DNA of 64,000 nucleotides from Brevundimonas sp. (GTDB lineage: Bacteria > Pseudomonadota > Alphaproteobacteria > Caulobacterales > Caulobacteraceae): NCBI GenBank assembly GCA_003248965.1, contig QFQU01000017.1, positions 8,194 through 72,193 of the forward strand, written 5' to 3'. The notes beneath the pieces are model-generated. The model did no database searches and was not told the origin of the DNA. It saw nothing but the letters and a program-made list of their open reading frames with translations. Every line of letters starts with the position of its first letter. The stretch's first letter is position 1. A program made the translations under genes and the position numbers. This document shows, in pieces, positions 45,158 through 54,148 of the stretch.

Positions 45158-45799
45158 TTACTTGGCCAGGGCCGCGTCGATGGCGGCCGACAGGTCGGCC
45201 AGGCTGGCGCCCTCGCCGCCCGGCGACACCACCTGGACGTCGTTGACGTAGAAGGCCGGGGTGCCGGTCACGCCCTGGCTGCGGGCGAACTGGACGCGCT
45301 TCTCCATGGCGGCGACGGCGTCCTTGTCGGTGACGCATTTGTTGAACTGGTCCTCCGAAAGGCCGGCGGCCTGGGCGGTGCGCAGCAGCCAGTCGCGCGG
45401 GGTGGAGGTGATCATTTCTTGCTGCGTGGCCATCAGCTGGTGGACCACGTCGAAATACTTGTCCGGCCCGGCGCAACGCGCGACCAGGAAGCCGGCGGTG
45501 GCGGCGTCGACCGGCGGGGTCGGCAGTTCGCGGAAGACGTAGCGGACCTTGTTGGTGTCCACATATTTGGCCTTGAAGGCCGGCCAGGTGTTCTTCTGCC
45601 ACAGGGCGCAGTGGGGGCAGGTGACGGAGGCGTATTCATAGACCGTGACCTTGGCGCCTTCGGGAGCGCCCTGGGCCATGTCGCCCTCGGCGGCGGTCTT
45701 GGCGCCGTTGCACGCGGCCAGGGCCATGGCGGCCATGGCGGCGCCGGTGATGGCCGCGCGGCGGCTCATGCGGGCGAAGCGGGATTCAGTCGAGGCCAT
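45158..45799 (-). CDS. DsbA-family thioredoxin-fold lipoprotein, copy 1
   Basis: 213 residues. The N-terminus combines a twin-Arg-like stretch (MSRRAAITG) with a lipobox ALAAC, acylated Cys30. CPHC at Cys61-Cys64, cis-Pro loop in GVTGTPAFYVND. Extra Cys residues occur in LVARCAGP and FNKCVTD. Probably membrane-anchored and facing the periplasm, unlike its soluble partner. Confidence 0.87.
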   Translation of the reverse strand: MASTESRFARMSRRAAITGAAMAAMALAACNGAKTAAEGDMAQGAPEGAKVTVYEYASVTCPHCALWQKNTWPAFKAKYVDTNKVRYVFRELPTPPVDAATAGFLVARCAGPDKYFDVVHQLMATQQEMITSTPRDWLLRTAQAAGLSEDQFNKCVTDKDAVAAMEKRVQFARSQGVTGTPAFYVNDVQVVSPGGEGASLADLSAAIDAALAK

Positions 45800-45896
45800 G
45801 GGACGTCCTTGGTCGGAGTTTCACCGGATGATCGCGTGATTCCTGCCGAACCGCGCAATGCCTAGAGTAGTCGAGAACAGGTGCGGCGAAGATTTG

Positions 45897-46460
45897 TCAA
45901 TCGTCGCCGTCGCCGCGCATCGAGGCGCGCGTCAGGGCGGCGCGGCCCAGGCGGGCCAGGGCCACCTGGAGTTCGGCGGGCGCCGAGGCGACGGAGGCGG
46001 CCAGATTGGCCTCGGCCGCCGCGGACAGAGGCGGCGGCGCCGGGGCGCGGCGCGGCCGGGCGGCGGCCTCGGGCAGGGGTTTGACGGGCCCCTGCGCGAT
46101 CCGCAGCCGGTCCACCGAACCGGCGCCCAGGAACAGATTGACGCGGGCCAGTATGTCCTCGGACTGATGCTGGACCAGAAGGGCGGCGGCGCCGGCGACG
46201 CGCAGCTCCAGCACGCCGGGCTGGTCGCCCTTGCCCTTGGTCAACTTCTGGGGGCGGGTGACGCGGGCCAGGCGGTCGCCCACGATCTCGCGCCAGCGCG
46301 GCTCCAGCGCGCCGGCGCCGCGCCCGAACTGTTCGTCCAGCTTCTTGATCAGCGGCGTCAGGGCCTTGCCCGCGCGCGGCGTCGGGCGCGGCGCGGGGCG
46401 GGTGCGGCGGCGCGACAGGATTTCGCGAACCTCGGCGTCTGTGGGCAGCGGGCGGCGCAT
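45897..46460 (-). CDS. DUF721 (DciA-like) protein
   Basis: 187 residues from ATG 46460. The DUF721 domain covers about 35-115: LIKKLDEQFGRGAGALEPRWREIVGDRLARVTRP (shown in part), LELRVAGAAALLVQHQSEDILARVN. DciA relatives load the replicative helicase in bacteria lacking DnaC; whether this member does so is inference. A proline-rich tail follows. Divergent from mutY, with 21 bases between the starts. Confidence 0.8.
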   Translation of the reverse strand: MRRPLPTDAEVREILSRRRTRPAPRPTPRAGKALTPLIKKLDEQFGRGAGALEPRWREIVGDRLARVTRPQKLTKGKGDQPGVLELRVAGAAALLVQHQSEDILARVNLFLGAGSVDRLRIAQGPVKPLPEAAARPRRAPAPPPLSAAAEANLAASVASAPAELQVALARLGRAALTRASMRGDGDD

Positions 46461-46481
46461 GGGCCTATATAGCCCCAACCC

Positions 46482-47531
46482 ATGCCCGACGTCTCTCCCG
46501 ACATTTCAAGGATCCGGTCCCGGCTGCTGGCCTGGTACGACGCCCATGGGCGGAGCCTGCCGTGGCGGGCGGGTCCGGGCGCGGCGCGGACCGAGCCCTA
46601 TCGCGTCTGGCTGTCGGAGGTGATGCTGCAGCAGACCACGACGCCGCACGCCACCCCCTATTTCCACGCCTTCACCCAGCGGTGGCCGACCGTGTCGGAC
46701 CTGGCCGCCGCCCCGGACGCCGAGGTGATGGCCGCCTGGGCGGGGCTGGGCTATTACGCCCGCGCTCGCAACCTGCTGGCCTGCGCGCGGGCGGTGGCGG
46801 GCGATCATGGCGGCGTGTTTCCCGATACGGAGGCGGGGCTTCTGGCCCTGCCGGGGGTGGGCGCCTATACGGCGGCGGCGGTGGCGGCCATCGCCTTCGG
46901 CCGCGCGGCCAATGTGGTGGACGGCAATGTCGAGCGGGTCATGGCGCGGCTGTTCGCCGTCGAGACGCCTGTTCCCCAGGCGCGGCCGGAGCTGAGGCGG
47001 CTGGCGGGTCTGTTCGTCACCGACCACCGGCCGGGGGATTGGGCCCAGGCCCTGATGGACCTGGGGGCGACCGTATGCCGGCCCAGGTCGCCGCTGTGCG
47101 GCCAGTGTCCCGTGGCCGAGGACTGCGCCGGTCGGGCCGGGGGCAGCCCCGAACGCTATCCGATCAAGACGAAGAAGGCGGATCGGCCGCAGCGACGCGG
47201 CTTCGCCTGGGTGCTGTTCGACGGGCAGGGGCGGGTCGCCGTCGAGACACGACCGGACAAGGGCCTGCTGGGCGGGATGCTGGGCCTGCCGACCAGCGAC
47301 TGGACGAGGGACGCCCCCTCCGACGCGCCGCCCCTTGCGGCCGACTGGCGCGAAGCCGGGACGGTGGAGCACGTCTTCACACACTTCGGCCTGACCCTGA
47401 CGGTGAGGACTGCGACGGGGGGCGCGCCGGACGGCCGGCGCTGGATGGAGATCGAGGCTGCGCGGGCGGCCCTCCCGACAGTGTTCGCCAAGGCGCTGGA
47501 TCGAGGCGTGTCTGGAATGTTATTGATTTGA
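46482..47531 (+). CDS. mutY: A/G-specific adenine glycosylase MutY
   Basis: 349 residues. Removes A opposite 8-oxoG. WRAGPGAARTEPYRVWLSEVMLQQTT with catalytic Glu (in parts), helix-hairpin-helix LPGVGAYTAAAVAAIAF with catalytic Asp in VVDGNVERV, [4Fe-4S] ligands C-x6-C-x2-C-x5-C in CRPRSPLCGQCPVAEDC, and a C-terminal NUDIX-like domain with LLGGMLGLPTSDW and HVFTHFGLTL. Normal length. Confidence 0.95.
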   Translation: MPDVSPDISRIRSRLLAWYDAHGRSLPWRAGPGAARTEPYRVWLSEVMLQQTTTPHATPYFHAFTQRWPTVSDLAAAPDAEVMAAWAGLGYYARARNLLACARAVAGDHGGVFPDTEAGLLALPGVGAYTAAAVAAIAFGRAANVVDGNVERVMARLFAVETPVPQARPELRRLAGLFVTDHRPGDWAQALMDLGATVCRPRSPLCGQCPVAEDCAGRAGGSPERYPIKTKKADRPQRRGFAWVLFDGQGRVAVETRPDKGLLGGMLGLPTSDWTRDAPSDAPPLAADWREAGTVEHVFTHFGLTLTVRTATGGAPDGRRWMEIEAARAALPTVFAKALDRGVSGMLLI

Positions 47532-47552
47532 CGAAACAATCCTAGACGCGCG

Positions 47553-49700
47553 TCAGCGCAGGGTGCGGATAGCCAGCCGCCCCTGCTTGCGCTTCGGCAC
47601 CGCCACGGCGCGGCCGTCGACGTGCTGGATGTCGATATCCACCGAGGCGTCCCCGACCCGAAGGCCTTGGATCTTGAGTGTCTGCAACCCGGCGGGCAGG
47701 ACCGGATCGGTCAGGTCGATGGTTCCCGTCCAGGCGTCGATCGACAACCCCAGCGCGGCCTGCAGCATCAGGAAGACCGAACCCGCCGCCCAGGCCTGGG
47801 GCAGGCAGGCGACCGGATAGGCGATGGGCGGTTCGCCCGCCACGCGGGGAAAGCCGCAGAACAGTTCGGGCAGACGCAGGTGGAAGTGGGCGGCGGCGGC
47901 GTAGATTTCGGCCAGGATTTCCGCGACGGCGTCCCGCTCTCCATAGGCGGCCATGCCGGCGGCGGCCATGGCGGTGTCGTGCGGCCAGACCGAGCCATTA
48001 TGATAGCTCATGGGATTGAAGCGGGGCTGGCCCAGCTCCAGGGTGCGGATGCCCCAGCCGGTGCGGAACTCGGCGCCGAGCAGACGACGCGTGACCAGGC
48101 GGGCGCGCTCGGGCGAGGGCAGGCCGGTGAACAGCAGATGGCCGGCGTTGGAGGCGATGGCCCCGCACTGGCGGCCGTCGCCGTCCAGGGCGACGGCGTA
48201 GAAGCCCTGATCCTCCATCCAGAACAAATCCTCGACCAGGGCGCGCACCTGTTCGGCGCGCATCCGCCATTCGGGCGCGCGACCGTCGTGCAGGCGTTCG
48301 CCCAGGTCGGCCAGCGCCTTCCAGGCGGCGAAGGCGTAGCCCTGAACCTCCAGCAGCGCGACCGGCCCCTTGGGGAAGCGGCCTTCGGAATCGAAGATGG
48401 AGTCCTCGGAATCCTTCCAACCCTGGTTGGACAGGCCGGTGTCCGCGCCGCGCTGATAGTCGATCAGGCCGTCGCCGTTGCTGTCGCCATAGTCGCGCAT
48501 CCATCCGGCCGCCGCGATCAGATTGGGCCAGAGCGTGCGGATCAGGTCCAGGTCGCCGGTGCGGCGGGCGTAGGCGCCAGCCAGGGCCACGAACAGGCAG
48601 GTGGTGTCGACGCCGCCGTAATAGAGGCCGAAGGGCACCTCGTGCAGGGCGCTCATCTCGCCGCCGCGCGTCTCGTGCATGATCTTGCCTGGTTGGCTGT
48701 CCTGGAAGCGCGAGGTCTCGGTCGCCTGGCGCGAGGCCAGATACGTCAGGACGCCCTTGGCCAGGGACGGGTCAAGCCACAGCATCTGCCAGGCCGAGAT
48801 CAGGCCGTCGCGCCCGAACGGCGTGGAGAACCAGGGCGTCCCAGCGTAGGGGTAGGGGCCGGTCGGCAGGTCGGTGGTCAGAAGCGCCATATCGGCCCGC
48901 GACTGGTCCAACCAGTCGTTGAAGCGGGGGCTGCGCGGCCCACGCACGGTGGCGCCCCGGCGACGCTTGGCCCGCATGGCCAGGCGCGCCTGGATGGCGT
49001 TCAATCGCCAGCGGTCGGCGTCCGGCGGTTCGCAGGCGTCCAGGCCGCATTCGATATAGAGATCGACCGACTTGCCCTTCGGCAGGCTGAACATGAACTC
49101 GGCGCGCTGGCCGGTCAGTCGGGCAGGCGGCTCCGAAAAGGCCAGACAACTGCGGCGCTCGACATCGTCCAGGCCGGTGTAGCGGAACTGCACCCGCCGC
49201 CCGTCCGTGGAGGGGGCGTGCAGAGTCCCACGCCTTGCGCGAGGCGTGCCGCGCACCTGGAAGATGTCAGCGAAGTCGGCGCCGAAATCGAAGGCCAGGG
49301 GCAGCAGGATGTCCTCTACCCCGTGATTGACCATCTGCACCCGCTCGAACATCCGATTGCGCCACAGGAAGCGTCGGCGTTCCAGATGCAGCACCCCGGC
49401 CGGGGCCGAGCGCCCGCCCATCGGCGGCAGGGGACGGTTGGTCGTATGGCAGGAGAAGAAGACGTTGTCCTGGCTGACGCCCGACGACAGCTTTGACGGC
49501 CGCGCCAGACCCGCCGTCATGACGAAGCGCGACAGATAGCGGGTGTCGTCGGTGAACAGACCGTCGGCGCCGCCCTTCATGTCGCCCCAGCCGTCTGCCA
49601 CCAGAAAGGCGTCGCCTTCCTTGAGGGCGTTCAACTGCTCCAGACCCGAGGTCTCGACGGTTTCGCCGGCGGTCAGCTGCGTCGAATAGGCGTCGTCCAT
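47553..49700 (-). CDS. Amylo-alpha-1,6-glucosidase / glycogen-debranching-type hydrolase
   Basis: 715 residues. The N-terminal GDE-bis domain (LKEGDAFLVADGWGDMKGGADGLFTDDTRYLSRF, shown split) precedes an (alpha/alpha)6 barrel: GTPWFSTPFGRDGLISAWQMLW, GRFPKGPVALLEVQGYAFAAWKAL and YHNGSVWPHDTAMAAAGM. The substrate is unproven. It lies next to a GT4 gene on the same strand, a pairing common in alphaproteobacteria and suggestive of a polysaccharide or glucan function. Confidence 0.87.
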   Translation of the reverse strand: MDDAYSTQLTAGETVETSGLEQLNALKEGDAFLVADGWGDMKGGADGLFTDDTRYLSRFVMTAGLARPSKLSSGVSQDNVFFSCHTTNRPLPPMGGRSAPAGVLHLERRRFLWRNRMFERVQMVNHGVEDILLPLAFDFGADFADIFQVRGTPRARRGTLHAPSTDGRRVQFRYTGLDDVERRSCLAFSEPPARLTGQRAEFMFSLPKGKSVDLYIECGLDACEPPDADRWRLNAIQARLAMRAKRRRGATVRGPRSPRFNDWLDQSRADMALLTTDLPTGPYPYAGTPWFSTPFGRDGLISAWQMLWLDPSLAKGVLTYLASRQATETSRFQDSQPGKIMHETRGGEMSALHEVPFGLYYGGVDTTCLFVALAGAYARRTGDLDLIRTLWPNLIAAAGWMRDYGDSNGDGLIDYQRGADTGLSNQGWKDSEDSIFDSEGRFPKGPVALLEVQGYAFAAWKALADLGERLHDGRAPEWRMRAEQVRALVEDLFWMEDQGFYAVALDGDGRQCGAIASNAGHLLFTGLPSPERARLVTRRLLGAEFRTGWGIRTLELGQPRFNPMSYHNGSVWPHDTAMAAAGMAAYGERDAVAEILAEIYAAAAHFHLRLPELFCGFPRVAGEPPIAYPVACLPQAWAAGSVFLMLQAALGLSIDAWTGTIDLTDPVLPAGLQTLKIQGLRVGDASVDIDIQHVDGRAVAVPKRKQGRLAIRTLR

Positions 49701-49841
49701 ACGGTTCTTTCCCCGTCGTTCAGCGATAGGACCGAACGTGTCACCCGAATGCGGCGCCGAGCGGCCGCTTTGGTGTCTAATGAGGAACGACGGCTACGGT
49801 TCAGCCGCGCCCGCCGAATTCTTACCCGGTGGCGTCGGCGT

Positions 49842-50957
49842 TCAGGCGCCCAGGGCGAAGCTGCGCGCTTCGTCCAGGGGGCGTAGAGGCGTGACGCGGT
49901 CGGGCAGGGGGCTCTCGGCGAACGGGCGGCGGACCAAGAGGTCGCCATAGACGTCCAGATAGCCCCGGGCCATGGCGGTGGCCGAGAAGCGAAGCTCGAA
50001 CCGGTCGCGGATCACGGAACGGTCCAGAAGTCCCGCGCGACCGGCGGCGGCGACGGCCTGCTCCAGCGTATCGACCAGAAAGCCGGTGGCGCCGTCTTCG
50101 ATCACCTCTGGCGTCGAGCCGCAGCGGAAGGCGACGACCGGCGTGCCGCAGGCCATGGCCTCGATCATCACCAGCCCGAAGGGCTCGGGCCAGTCGATGG
50201 GGAACAGCAGGGCCTCGGCGCCGCCCAGGAAGGCGGACTTCTGGTGATCGCCGATCTCGCCGATGAATTCGATCAACGGATTGCCCTCGATCATCGGGCG
50301 AATGGTCTCTTCCCAATAGATCTTGTCGGCGGCGTCGACCTTGGCGGCGATCTTCAGCGGCTTGCCCAGTTTGGTGGCGATCTCGATGGCGCGGTCGGGC
50401 CGCTTCTCGGGCGAGATGCGGCCGAGGAAGGCGAGGTAGCCCTGCGACTTGGGCGAGAAGACGTACTGGTCGCCCGGCATGCCGTGATGGACGGTGGCCT
50501 TCCAGTTGGCGAAGGGCAGGGGCGTGCGCTGGTCGTCGGAGATGGAGACCAGACCGAACTCGGTCCAGTGGGCGTAGACCTGGGGCAGGTCCTTCATGTC
50601 CAGCCGGCCGTGCAGGGTGGTGATGGTCTTGTCCGCCCAGCGCCGGAACATGGGGAAGTGGATCATGTCGGTGTGGAAATGGATCACGTCGAACTCGTCG
50701 GCGCGATCCAGCACCTCGCCCAGCATGGTCAGATGGGCGGCGAGGTCGGACTTCAGCGGCGCGGGGTCCAGGCGGATGGCCTGATCGCGCACGGGCGCCA
50801 AACGCGCCTTGGTCTGGGCGTCGGCGCTGGCGAACAGGGTCACGTCATAGCCAAGATCGACCAGGGCGTCGGTCAGATGGGCGACGACACGCTCTGTCCC
50901 GCCATACAGTTTGGGGGGGACGGCCTCGTAAAGCGGTGTGACCTGGGCGATTTTCAT
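49842..50957 (-). CDS. GT4-family glycosyltransferase
   Basis: 371 residues, GT-B fold. N-terminal PPKLYGGTERVVAHLTDALV, then FHTDMIHFP and LHGRLD. The C-terminal donor domain shows LGRISPEKRPDRAIEIA and the E-x7-E signature EPFGLVMIEAMACGTPVVAF. No membrane segments. The sugar donor is not determinable. Likely cotranscribed with the debranching-type hydrolase 141 bases downstream. Confidence 0.87.
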   Translation of the reverse strand: MKIAQVTPLYEAVPPKLYGGTERVVAHLTDALVDLGYDVTLFASADAQTKARLAPVRDQAIRLDPAPLKSDLAAHLTMLGEVLDRADEFDVIHFHTDMIHFPMFRRWADKTITTLHGRLDMKDLPQVYAHWTEFGLVSISDDQRTPLPFANWKATVHHGMPGDQYVFSPKSQGYLAFLGRISPEKRPDRAIEIATKLGKPLKIAAKVDAADKIYWEETIRPMIEGNPLIEFIGEIGDHQKSAFLGGAEALLFPIDWPEPFGLVMIEAMACGTPVVAFRCGSTPEVIEDGATGFLVDTLEQAVAAAGRAGLLDRSVIRDRFELRFSATAMARGYLDVYGDLLVRRPFAESPLPDRVTPLRPLDEARSFALGA

Positions 50958-51094
50958 GGGATGGCGCTCCGATCCCGGGGGAGGATCAGAGGCCTTAATG
51001 GCCGCCCCGCTTCGAGGTTCCGCGACCCTTGAATTTTGTCTTAGGTTTCGGTCGCTTAAGGCAAGGCTGAGCCGGTTTTAATGTACGATTTCGC

Positions 51095-52174
51095 TCACTG
51101 CATCCCGGCGCGGATTTCGGCGCGCAGGGCGTCGATGGACTTCAGCCCCTGGTCGGTCTTGAAGCGCCAGTAGGTCCAGCCGTTGCAGGCCGGCGCATTC
51201 TCCAACAGGGCGCCCAGTTTGTGGATGGAGCCGGTCAGGGAGCCGTGAACCAGGGAGCCGTCGGCGCGCACGCGGGCCTCGCGCTCGCCCTTGGGGCAAT
51301 ACAGGCGGTCGCCGGGTTGCAGCAGGCCAGCCTCGACCAGGGCGCCGAACGGCACCTTGGGCTCGGCGCGCTTGGAGCCGGTGACGATCAGGTCTTCGGC
51401 GCTGGCGGGGATGACCGAGGCGATGCGGGTCGCGGCGACGTCGGCATAGGTCTCGTCACGCTCGATGCCGATGTAATGCCGGCCCAGACGCTTGGCGGCC
51501 GCGCCCGTGGTGCCGGTGCCGAAGAAGGGGTCCAGGATCACGTCGCCGGGCCGGGTCGCCGACAGCAGCACGCGGTGCAGCAGGGCCTCGGGCTTCTGGG
51601 TCGGGTGCGCCTTCTTGCCGTCGGCGTCCTTGATCCGCTCTTCGCCGGTGCACAGGGCGAAGGTCCAGTCGGAGCGCATCTGGGTGTCTTCGTTGAAGGC
51701 CTTAAGCGCGTCGTAGTTGAAGGTGTAGCGCTTCTGGTCGCGGCTGCGCGCGGCCCAGATCAGCGTCTCGTGGGCGTTGGTGAACCGGGTGCCCTTGAAG
51801 TTCGGCATCGGGTTGGACTTGCGCCAGATGATGTCGTTCAGCACCCAGAAGCCCAGGTCCTGGATCGCCGCGCCCAGACGGAAGACGTTGTGATAGCTGC
51901 CGATCACCCAGATCGAACCCTCGGGCTTCAGCACGCGGCGGCATTCCGCCAGCCAGGCGCGGGTGAAGGCGTCATATTCGGCGAAGCTGCCGAACTTGTC
52001 CCAGTCGTCGTCGACGGCGTCGACCTTGGAGTTGTCGGGACGCAGCAGGTCGCCGCCCAGCTGCAGATTATAGGGCGGATCGGCGAAGACCATGTCGACC
52101 GAGGCGTCGGGCAGGCTTTTCAGCACTTCGATGCAATCGCCACGGTGAATGACGTCGGTCTTAAGCTCGGACAT
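51095..52174 (-). CDS. ccrM: Cell-cycle DNA methyltransferase CcrM (GANTC)
   Basis: 359-residue beta-class adenine N6 methyltransferase. DPPYNLQLGG at 32-41 (motif IV), then the target region, AHPTQKPEALLHRVLL, and the SAM motif FFGTGTTGAAAKRLGRHYIGIE. The extra C-terminal domain (PFGALVEAGLLQPGDRLYC... LENAPACNGWTYW) is the part specific to CcrM. It methylates GANTC after replication and is normally made only in late predivisional cells. A GANTC site and a CtrA-like box lie in its promoter region. Confidence 0.95.
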   Translation of the reverse strand: MSELKTDVIHRGDCIEVLKSLPDASVDMVFADPPYNLQLGGDLLRPDNSKVDAVDDDWDKFGSFAEYDAFTRAWLAECRRVLKPEGSIWVIGSYHNVFRLGAAIQDLGFWVLNDIIWRKSNPMPNFKGTRFTNAHETLIWAARSRDQKRYTFNYDALKAFNEDTQMRSDWTFALCTGEERIKDADGKKAHPTQKPEALLHRVLLSATRPGDVILDPFFGTGTTGAAAKRLGRHYIGIERDETYADVAATRIASVIPASAEDLIVTGSKRAEPKVPFGALVEAGLLQPGDRLYCPKGEREARVRADGSLVHGSLTGSIHKLGALLENAPACNGWTYWRFKTDQGLKSIDALRAEIRAGMQ

Positions 52175-52209
52175 GGAACGCGGCCCCGCAACAGTGAGAC
52201 CGCAATGGT

Positions 52210-52236
52210 GAATCCTTGTGGTTAAGGTGGACTAAA
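52210..52236 (-). promoter_or_regulatory. CtrA-like box and GANTC site between ccrM and murC
   Basis: Minus strand TTTA-GTCCACC-TTAAC (52236-52221) matches the CtrA consensus TTAA-N7-TTAAC at all but one base. GATTC (GANTC) is at 52214-52210, 36 bases before the ccrM start. In Caulobacter ccrM is activated by CtrA and has GANTC in its leader; the same logic is inferred here. The region also serves the divergent murC. Confidence 0.55.
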
Positions 52237-52286
52237 CGGCGGCGAAGGGTGATGCAAAACCCATCGCGTCTGTGTATGCGGCTGGG

Positions 52287-53699
52287 ATGATCGCACGCCT
52301 TCGCCCCGTTCCGTTCGACCTCGGTCCCGTCCATTTCGTCGGCATAGGCGGCATCGGCATGAGCGGCATCGCCGAGATCATGCTGAAGATCGGCTATTCA
52401 GTTCAGGGCTCGGACGCCAAGGCCAGCGCCAACACCGAACGGCTGGAGCAGCTGGGCGCTAAAATCTTCATCGGCCACGACGCCGCCCATGTGGGCGAGG
52501 GTGTGTCGGCCGTGGTCTATTCGACGGCGGTCAAGGCCGAGAACCCCGAGATGAAGGCGGCCCGCGAGCGCCGCATCCCGCTGGTGCGCCGGGCCGAGAT
52601 GCTGGCCGAGCTGATGCGGCTGCAATTTTCGATCGCCGTCGGCGGCACCCACGGCAAGACGACGACGACCTCGATGGTGGCTGCCCTGCTGGACGCGGCG
52701 GGTCTGGACCCCACAGTGGTCAACGGCGGCATCATCAACGCCTATGGCACCAACGCCAAGGTCGGGGACGGCGACTGGATCGTGGTCGAGGCGGACGAGT
52801 CGGACGGCAGCTTCCTGCGCCTGAAATCGACCGTGGCCATCGTGACCAACATCGACCCGGAACATCTGGATCACTACGGCGACTTCGACGCGGTGCGTAA
52901 GGCGTTCGTGGACTTCGTGGAGAACATCCCCTTCTACGGTTTCGCCGCCGTCTGTCTGGATCACCCCGAGGTGCAGAAGCTGGTCGCCTCCATCGATAAC
53001 CGGCGGCTCGTGACCTATGGGACCAATCCGCAGGCCATGGTGCGGGCCGACAACTGCCAGATGGGGCCGGACGGCGCCCGGTTCGATGTCGTGATCCAGA
53101 ACGGCGACACGCACCGGATCGAAAACCTGCACCTGCCCATGGCCGGCTGGCACAATGTGTCGAACGCCCTGGCCGCCATCGCCGTGGCGCGCGAACTGGA
53201 TGTGTCGGACGAGGCGATCCGCACGGGTCTTGCCGGGTTTGGCGGGGTCAAGCGCCGCTTCACCACCACGGGGGTCGTGAACGGGGTGCGGATCGTGGAC
53301 GACTATGGCCACCACCCGGTCGAGATCGCAGCCGTGCTGAAGGCCGCGCGTCAAGTGACGGAGGGGCGGGTGATCGCCGTGGTCCAGCCGCACCGCTACA
53401 CCCGGCTGCGCGACCTGATGGACGAGTTTTCGACCAGCTTCTCGGACGCCGACAGCGTGATCGTCGCCGACGTTTATCCGGCCGGCGAACAGCCGATCGA
53501 GGGTGTGGACAAACACGCCCTGGCTGACGGCGTACGGCGATACGGCCACCGTCAGGTCCAGGCGCTGGAGAACGCCGCCGTCCTGCCACGGCTGATCAAG
53601 GATGAGGCGAAATCCGGCGACGTCGTCGTGCTGTTGGGCGCCGGCGACATCACCAGCTGGGCCTATGCCTTGCCCGCGCAGCTGGAGACGCTGGCGTGA
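52287..53699 (+). CDS. murC: UDP-MurNAc--L-Ala ligase MurC
   Basis: 470 residues from ATG 52287 (GTG 52272 would add 5). HFVGIGGIGMSGIAEIML, ATP loop GGTHGKTTTTSM, EADESDGSFL, NIDPEHLDHYG, DDYGHHPVEIAAVL and VQPHRYTRL are MurC marks. First gene of the second dcw block, divergent from ccrM. Its stop overlaps the start of the next gene. Confidence 0.95.
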   Translation: MIARLRPVPFDLGPVHFVGIGGIGMSGIAEIMLKIGYSVQGSDAKASANTERLEQLGAKIFIGHDAAHVGEGVSAVVYSTAVKAENPEMKAARERRIPLVRRAEMLAELMRLQFSIAVGGTHGKTTTTSMVAALLDAAGLDPTVVNGGIINAYGTNAKVGDGDWIVVEADESDGSFLRLKSTVAIVTNIDPEHLDHYGDFDAVRKAFVDFVENIPFYGFAAVCLDHPEVQKLVASIDNRRLVTYGTNPQAMVRADNCQMGPDGARFDVVIQNGDTHRIENLHLPMAGWHNVSNALAAIAVARELDVSDEAIRTGLAGFGGVKRRFTTTGVVNGVRIVDDYGHHPVEIAAVLKAARQVTEGRVIAVVQPHRYTRLRDLMDEFSTSFSDADSVIVADVYPAGEQPIEGVDKHALADGVRRYGHRQVQALENAAVLPRLIKDEAKSGDVVVLLGAGDITSWAYALPAQLETLA

Positions 53700-54130
53700 G
53701 CGAAGACCTGTCGCTCAAGGTCGAAGCCGCTTTCAACGGGGTCCATCGCGCCGAAGAGGACAGGCTTCTGATCCAGGCTCAAGGCTCGGAACATCTGATG
53801 TTCGAGTATCTGAGGGTGCTTCATCCTGGCTTGATCGAATACCGGGGCGGGCTGTTCATCGAGGAACAGTTCGATCAAGCCGTTGTCGACGACATCCTGA
53901 AGCACTCGGAGGACGCCGAGCCGATCATCGCGGCACAGGCCTATATGAATGCGTTTCATCTGGGGCAGGCGGACGACGCGGTTTTCGATCCGGTTCTCGC
54001 GCGGGCCATCGCCGAGAGCATCGCCTACAACTGGGGCAATTGGGTGCGCGATCGTTTCGGCAGAGACATCGTCTCCACCATCGACATCGGCGAACTTTCC
54101 GGCGCCGTATGGTTCAGAGCGGCGCCCTAG
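53696..54130 (+). CDS. Unrecognised protein, 144 aa, between murC and murB
   Basis: Starts at GTG 53696 overlapping the murC stop (GTGA), so it is translated with murC. Soluble, acidic, no signal peptide or membrane helix. Distinct stretches are SEHLMFEYLRVLHPG, FIEEQFDQAVVDDIL and ESIAYNWGNWVRDRFG. Base composition is lower in GC than the flanking mur genes, so it may be a late insertion. No family recognised. Confidence 0.7.
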   Translation: MSEDLSLKVEAAFNGVHRAEEDRLLIQAQGSEHLMFEYLRVLHPGLIEYRGGLFIEEQFDQAVVDDILKHSEDAEPIIAAQAYMNAFHLGQADDAVFDPVLARAIAESIAYNWGNWVRDRFGRDIVSTIDIGELSGAVWFRAAP

Positions 54131-54148
54131 ACCGGGCTAACCTGCCTT

